A stretch of DNA of 17,793 bases, from contig DNOQ01000484.1 of the NCBI GenBank assembly GCA_003501665.1, positions 1,334 through 19,126 on the forward strand, in the 5' to 3' direction. Shown here piece by piece: positions 14,137 through 17,793 of this stretch (positions are counted from its first letter, which is position 1; each line of letters starts with the position of its first letter). The notes under the pieces were generated by a model, which was not told where the DNA came from, did no database searches, and saw only the letters and a list, made by a program, of their open reading frames with translations. This DNA comes from Bacteroidales bacterium (GTDB taxonomy: Bacteria; Bacteroidota; Bacteroidia; Bacteroidales; VadinHA17). A program made the position numbers and the translations under genes.

Positions 14137-15466
14137 CGTATGAGTTGATTTCAAGTCTTACTTCCTTGATTCGTCTTTTGTCGGCTGATTGAATGGTGAA
14201 TATGAAATTTCTATATCTGATGGTCTGATCCTGTTCCGGTATTTCCCCCGTAATTTCAAGGATAAGTCCTGCCAGAGTTTCAGCTTCCCCTCTGATATGT
14301 TCAAAAGGATCAGTGTTGAGGTTCAGTATCTTAATAATTTCGTTGAGTAATATTCTCCCTTCAAATACAAATGTTTTCTCATCAATCTTCCTGCAGGGTA
14401 CTTCAACCTCATCGCTTTCGTCAATAATTTCCCCTACAATCTCTTCAAGGATATCCTCGAGAGTCACTATTCCGGAGGTGCCGCCATATTCATCAATAAC
14501 AACAGCCATATGGAATTTCTTTACCTGGAACTCTTTCAGAAGGTCGTTTATCCTTTTTGACTCCGGTACGAAATATGGTTCCCGCAGGAGTGTCTGCCAT
14601 TCAAAGTTCAGGGGATTACTCATGTACGGAAGAATATCTTTCGCGTAAATTATTCCCTTTATATTGTCGAATGTATCCGCGTAGGCCGGTATTCTTGAGA
14701 ATCCCGAATTGATTATCACCTGTATCAGCTGTTCGAATCCTGCCCGTATGTCGATTGCAGTAACATTTATCCGGGGGCACATTATTGTGCTAACACTTGT
14801 GTGTCCGAATTTTACTATTCCTTCAAGGATTTTATCATCTTCATTAAAGTCATCCGTTGCCTGTTCAAATACACCAGAGATATCTTCGCGGATGATGCCT
14901 GGCCAAATATTACCGGTGCGTCTCTTCTGATCGGGAGATGATAATGCAGGTAATGAAATTAATGGCATAAGTATTTTTTCAAGAAGTGACAGAGAAGCGG
15001 CCATGAACAATGCCACTGATTGATTCATCGTGGTTGTAAGCAATCTCGGGAATATGTAACTGAATAAAAGGATAAGAAGTAGTATTATTATACCATAAAT
15101 AAGGTAACATAAGAATCTGCAGTCACTTATATCGATTATCAGTGTCACTGTATAGATTGCAAGAACTGTAATTATTACATTGAGAATGATGGTGCTTGCA
15201 TTTATGGTTCCCTGTATTTTATCCGGATTATTGCATAATCTCAGCATAGTAGCAGCGCTTCTTTTTTTGCTGGTTTTAAGCCTCTCGATAAATCCGTTGG
15301 TGAGTTGAGCGTAACCCGACCGGGCAGCTGACAGCAGAGTGGAAAGGATCAGGAGAGATACAAGAATGATAAATCCCGTTATCATTTTACCATCGGCAAA
15401 ATGCGGGAAACTCCCTGTAGCGGGAAGGAGAAAGAAAAACGCGTATCCGGGTTCCAAATGGATCAC
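14117..15466 (-). CDS. gldE: Gliding motility-associated protein GldE (CNNM/CorC-like)
   Basis: A 449-residue membrane protein. Hydrophobic segments at about 30-50, 90-112, 118-140 and 148-172 form a DUF21/CNNM domain; two CBS domains follow at about 222-285 and 288-350, the second ending in the typical DEYGGTSGIVTLEDILEEIVG; the last 90 residues form a CorC/HlyC transporter-associated domain. Its family resembles magnesium/cobalt efflux proteins. In Flavobacterium GldE works with GldD, which fits the overlapping gldD gene. Translation begins at a GTG (15466); no ATG occurs before residue 28, inside the start of the first membrane segment, so GTG is preferred. It starts 15 bases after ssb. 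Confidence 0.92.
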   Translation of the reverse strand: MIHLEPGYAFFFLLPATGSFPHFADGKMITGFIILVSLLILSTLLSAARSGYAQLTNGFIERLKTSKKRSAATMLRLCNNPDKIQGTINASTIILNVIITVLAIYTVTLIIDISDCRFLCYLIYGIIILLLILLFSYIFPRLLTTTMNQSVALFMAASLSLLEKILMPLISLPALSSPDQKRRTGNIWPGIIREDISGVFEQATDDFNEDDKILEGIVKFGHTSVSTIMCPRINVTAIDIRAGFEQLIQVIINSGFSRIPAYADTFDNIKGIIYAKDILPYMSNPLNFEWQTLLREPYFVPESKRINDLLKEFQVKKFHMAVVIDEYGGTSGIVTLEDILEEIVGEIIDESDEVEVPCRKIDEKTFVFEGRILLNEIIKILNLNTDPFEHIRGEAETLAGLILEITGEIPEQDQTIRYRNFIFTIQSADKRRIKEVRLEINSYDDKPEE

Positions 15467-15481
15467 TTTTAATAATACAAT

Positions 15482-15973
15482 CTAAAAAGGCAGGTCATCT
15501 TCATTCCGGCCTTCAACGGGGTCAGAGAAGGGAGTATCACCGGGAGTCTGATAAGGTACATCCGGTTCATTGAATTCTGAAGTTTCTGCCTTTCTGTCGG
15601 TTACATCATTTCTGGCTTCCTGTGGAGCCTGCCAGGTTCCCTGTTGTTTCTTTTCCAGGACAAGCATTGTATCTGCAAGAATTTCAGTTATATACTTGTT
15701 ATTCCCGTCTTTGTCGACATAGGAACGGGTTTTGATTTTTCCAACAATATAGAGTTGTGAGCCTTTTTTCACTGTTTTTTCAGCAACTTCGGCAAGTGCG
15801 CGCCACAGGACAATATTATGCCATTCTGTTGAAGTAATTGTTTCACCCTGCTGATTGGTATAGGTTTCACTTGTTGCCAGAGGGAAAGATGCTTTTACCA
15901 CACCCTTGTCAAAATATCTTACCACAGGATCCTTTCCGACATTTCCCACTAATATTACTTTATTGATTGACAT
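15482..15973 (-). CDS. ssb: Single-stranded DNA-binding protein
   Basis: A 163-residue SSB. The OB-fold occupies about 1-110, beginning MSINKVILVGNVGKDP with the block STEWHNIVLW; a disordered Pro/Asp/Glu-rich linker follows; the acidic tip ends DDLPF, which recruits replication and repair partners. It protects ssDNA during replication, repair and recombination. It heads the minus-strand operon that continues with gldE, gldD, PPTase and GGGPS. I could not find a convincing TAnnTTTG element upstream on the minus strand. The mutY gene that often precedes ssb in this phylum is absent here. Confidence 0.96.
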   Translation of the reverse strand: MSINKVILVGNVGKDPVVRYFDKGVVKASFPLATSETYTNQQGETITSTEWHNIVLWRALAEVAEKTVKKGSQLYIVGKIKTRSYVDKDGNNKYITEILADTMLVLEKKQQGTWQAPQEARNDVTDRKAETSEFNEPDVPYQTPGDTPFSDPVEGRNEDDLPF

Positions 15974-16307
15974 GTAGTTAAGTAGTTAATATATTATAAA
16001 GCACAGGATTGTAAATTTAAGAAAAAAACCGCTTATAGCAAGCTGCTGCAGATTTATTGGAAATAATCCACAAAATCAGTATATTATATTGGTAAAAATA
16101 GTATCTTCATCCTGAATGATTTTTTGTCAGGGGTTCCGTGTAGAATTAAGAGATTTTTCTATTTCATTGGAATTAAGGCACTAATAAAAATCTTTCAGAA
16201 AAAATTATTATTTAACTCTTTGGCTTTAAATAAATAATATTTTTATATTTGCAGGGTTGAAAAATCGAATACTCAAAATAATTTGTTGAATTAAAACATC
16301 ACGTAAA
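15974..16307. other. Intergenic region between ssb and HU
   Basis: 334 bases of AT-rich sequence between divergent genes. Apart from the HU promoter at 16219-16251 and a weak 5-bp hairpin (CCTGA 16111-16115 / TCAGG 16127-16131), I see no gene, RNA or repeat. Confidence 0.6.
16219..16251 (+). promoter_or_regulatory. Near-consensus promoter of the HU gene
   Basis: TTTG (16219-16222), then 21 bases, then TATATTTG (16244-16251) is a full match to the Bacteroidetes TTTG-N19-21-TAnnTTTG promoter. The leader to the HU ATG is about 50 bases. This is the best promoter in the window, as expected for an abundant DNA-binding protein. Confidence 0.75.
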
Positions 16308-16595
16308 ATGACTAAAGCAGACATTGTTAATGAAATTGCCAAGAACACTGGTATTGAAAAGGTAACTGTACAGAAATCAGTCGAAGCCTTAATGGAGACT
16401 ATTAAGCACTCAATGGTAAATGGTAATAATGTATATCTTAGGGGTTTCGGTAGCTTCATTGTTAAGAAGAGAGCCAAGAAGACAGCCAGGAATATTTCGA
16501 AAAATACCACTATCATTATTCCTGCACACAATATCCCGGCTTTCAAACCGGCCAAATCATTTATTACCAAAGTTAAATCGCACGTTAAGAAATAA
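16308..16595 (+). CDS. HU/IHF-family DNA-binding protein
   Basis: A 95-residue nucleoid protein of the HU family that binds and bends DNA as a dimer. It has the helical N-terminus MTKADIVNEIAKNTG, the core VYLRGFGSF (44-52) and the C-terminal IPAFKPAKSF. The beta-arm tip reads ARNISKNT, with Ile where the DNA-intercalating Pro of the usual RNP motif sits. I believe this is normal for one Bacteroidetes HU group, but it suggests weaker kinking than E. coli HU. A small basic-protein gene follows after eight bases and RNase G lies further downstream. Confidence 0.95.
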   Translation: MTKADIVNEIAKNTGIEKVTVQKSVEALMETIKHSMVNGNNVYLRGFGSFIVKKRAKKTARNISKNTTIIIPAHNIPAFKPAKSFITKVKSHVKK

Positions 16596-16603
16596 TTCCC
16601 TGT

Positions 16604-16693
16604 ATGCCTAGCGGTAAAAAAAGAAAGAGACATAAGATGGCCACTCACAAGCGTAAGAAACGTTTGAGGAAGAACAGACATAAGAAGAAGTAG
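16604..16693 (+). CDS. 29-residue highly basic small protein
   Basis: A short reading frame of 29 codons beginning ATG CCT AGC GGT, eight bases after the HU stop. The product starts MPSGKKRKRHKMATHKRKKR and ends KNRHKKK: about two thirds of the residues are Lys, Arg or His, with no acidic residue. I recognise this sequence type as conserved in Bacteroidetes between HU and RNase G genes. Such a composition fits an RNA-binding protein, most likely a small ribosomal protein; a Bacteroidetes-specific large-subunit protein (bL38) has been described and this might be it, but I cannot confirm that from memory. It is easily missed because of its size. Confidence 0.75.
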   Translation: MPSGKKRKRHKMATHKRKKRLRKNRHKKK

Positions 16694-16726
16694 AAGATCG
16701 CTGAGTGGCATATGACTAAATATAAT

Positions 16727-16762
16727 AAACCTAAAGGTCCGATGATCTTTAGGTTTGTTGTA
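16727..16762 (+). terminator. 10-bp hairpin between the small basic protein gene and RNase G
   Basis: AAACCTAAAG (16727-16736) and CTTTAGGTTT (16747-16756) pair perfectly around a 10-base loop, followed by GTTGTA, a poor T-run. It may stop or attenuate the HU transcript before RNase G, or be a processing site for RNase G itself. Confidence 0.5.
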
Positions 16763-16807
16763 TATGGATGTGGGTAAGTGAAGGTGAAAAAATAGTTCTG
16801 ATTTTAA

Positions 16808-17793
16808 GTGGGAAATAAGGATCTGATCATTGATGTAAGTGGTTCCGAGGTCTCGATAGCATTACTGGAAGATAAGCAGCTTACAGAATTAGACAAGGAA
16901 AAACGGATTGCCGGTTTTTCAGTGGGAAATATATATCTGGGTAAGGTAAAAAAGATCATGCCCGGATTGAATGCCGCTTTCATAAATGTAGGGTATGAAC
17001 GTGATGCATTTCTTCATTATCTGGATCTTGGAGCTCAGTTCAGAACCCAGCATAAATATTATACTTCCGCGCTTCAGCGACAGGGTCGGCCCGGTCCGGT
17101 TCATAAATTCAAACTGGACCCTGATATCGATAAAGATGGTAAAATAACCGATGTCCTGACTGTCGGGCAAACCGTTATTGTCCAGATTACAAAGGAACCG
17201 ATCTCAACAAAAGGCCCGAGACTCTCTTCTGAAATATCCATTGCAGGGAGAAATCTGGTACTTATTCCTTTCTCCGATAAGGTTTCAATATCATCAAAGA
17301 TTGAAAATCCCGAGGAAAAGAACCGCCTTAAGACTCTCCTTCAGAGTATTAAACCAAAAAATTTCGGGATCATTGTAAGAACTGTCGCTGAAGGGAAAAA
17401 GGTTGCCGTCCTCGATGCTGAATTAAGGGAACTCGTCAGAAAATGGGAATCTGCTTTCATCCCGCTGAAAAAGGAAACAAAAACACCGAAACTATTTATC
17501 GGTGAGATGAACAGGGCCACGACAATTCTCAGGGATATTCTCAATGTGACCTTCACCAGTATTCATGTAAACGACCCGTTAATTGCAGAGGAAATACGGA
17601 AATACATCAGAGAGATTGCCCCGGAAAAGGTCCGGATTGTAAAACTATATCAGGGAAGCCTCCCGATATTTGATCATTTCGGAGTCAATAAACAAATAAA
17701 GGCTCTTTTCGGAAAGACGGTCTCCTTCAAACATGGTGCATATCTGATCATTGAACATACCGAAGCTCTTCATGTTATTGATGTTAACAGCGG
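16808..17793 (+). CDS. rng: Ribonuclease G/E family, 5' part (cut by window end)
   Basis: The first 328 codons of an RNase E/G-type endoribonuclease, which cleaves single-stranded RNA during rRNA maturation and mRNA decay. An embedded S1 domain follows the start: VGNIYLGKVKKIMPGLNAAFINVGYERDAF begins near residue 38 and the domain runs to about 130. It carries the insertion that Bacteroidetes members share (PDIDKDGKITDVL), then KEPISTKGPRLSSEISIAGR (RNase H-like and sensor region), and ends at IDVNSG, where D325 matches the first catalytic Asp (D303 of E. coli RNase E). The start is a GTG: TAA occupies the three bases directly before it, in frame, so no earlier start is possible, and the protein then begins with the expected NKDLIIDVS. 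The second catalytic Asp and zinc-link lie beyond the window. Confidence 0.93.
   Translation, partial: MGNKDLIIDVSGSEVSIALLEDKQLTELDKEKRIAGFSVGNIYLGKVKKIMPGLNAAFINVGYERDAFLHYLDLGAQFRTQHKYYTSALQRQGRPGPVHKFKLDPDIDKDGKITDVLTVGQTVIVQITKEPISTKGPRLSSEISIAGRNLVLIPFSDKVSISSKIENPEEKNRLKTLLQSIKPKNFGIIVRTVAEGKKVAVLDAELRELVRKWESAFIPLKKETKTPKLFIGEMNRATTILRDILNVTFTSIHVNDPLIAEEIRKYIREIAPEKVRIVKLYQGSLPIFDHFGVNKQIKALFGKTVSFKHGAYLIIEHTEALHVIDVNS

Noticed and set aside
16111..16131. Hairpin CCTGA/TCAGG as a terminator or attenuator
   Set aside because: Only five base pairs, and no gene ends just before it on either strand.
16226..16711. 161-codon open frame on the minus strand
   Set aside because: It is opposite the HU gene, its promoter and the small basic-protein gene; the hydrophobic product reflects reverse reading of Lys-rich codons.

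Overview
The window looks like a chromosomal segment of a Bacteroidota (Bacteroidetes) bacterium, probably Bacteroidales-like. Evidence: an ssb-gldE-gldD-phosphopantetheinyl transferase-GGGP synthase cluster, a secreted peptidase with a C-terminal type IX secretion (T9SS) sorting domain, an HU protein next to RNase G, and several promoters of the Bacteroidetes form TAnnTTTG with few clear Shine-Dalgarno sequences. The genus cannot be determined from the sequence alone.

Layout. (1) 1-698 has no protein gene. About 60-500 reads as a large structured RNA resembling the HEARO / IscB omega-RNA class, closed by a strong inverted repeat at 502-534. Two identical 40-bp copies of a dispersed palindromic-type repeat follow. 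(2) 699-3935: a UbiD-family decarboxylase (+) faces a membrane hybrid histidine kinase (-), with the two stop codons directly adjacent. (3) 3936-4091: a divergent promoter region with a 14-bp inverted repeat over both -7 elements. (4) 4092-6131 (+): two unrecognised exported proteins, one with a Tyr-rich insert, and a small DUF4870-type membrane protein. (5) 6132-10382 (+): hisS, ychF and an M14 zinc carboxypeptidase, closely spaced; a 35-bp array of five heptamers sits between the hisS promoter and its start. (6) 10510-12162 (+): an alkaline-phosphatase-superfamily protein whose second metal site and substrate-binding residues look lost. (7) 12151-15973 (-): a compact operon ssb > gldE > gldD > PPTase > GGGP synthase, with three overlapping junctions if the longest forms are used. 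(8) 15974-16307: an intergenic region with a near-consensus HU promoter. (9) 16308-17793 (+): HU, a 29-residue very basic protein, a hairpin, and the 5' part of RNase G, cut by the window end.

How the parts fit: most of the window is housekeeping (translation, DNA binding, RNA processing, single-strand DNA protection). GldD and GldE belong to the gliding/T9SS assembly machinery, and the M14 peptidase is a likely T9SS cargo. The GGGP synthase points to an archaeal-type ether-lipid step known to be encoded in this phylum. The least ordinary items are the RNA element without a nuclease gene, the degenerate phosphatase, the kinase with a degraded ATPase domain, the YchF protein with an altered switch I, and the repeats at the hisS and divergent promoters.
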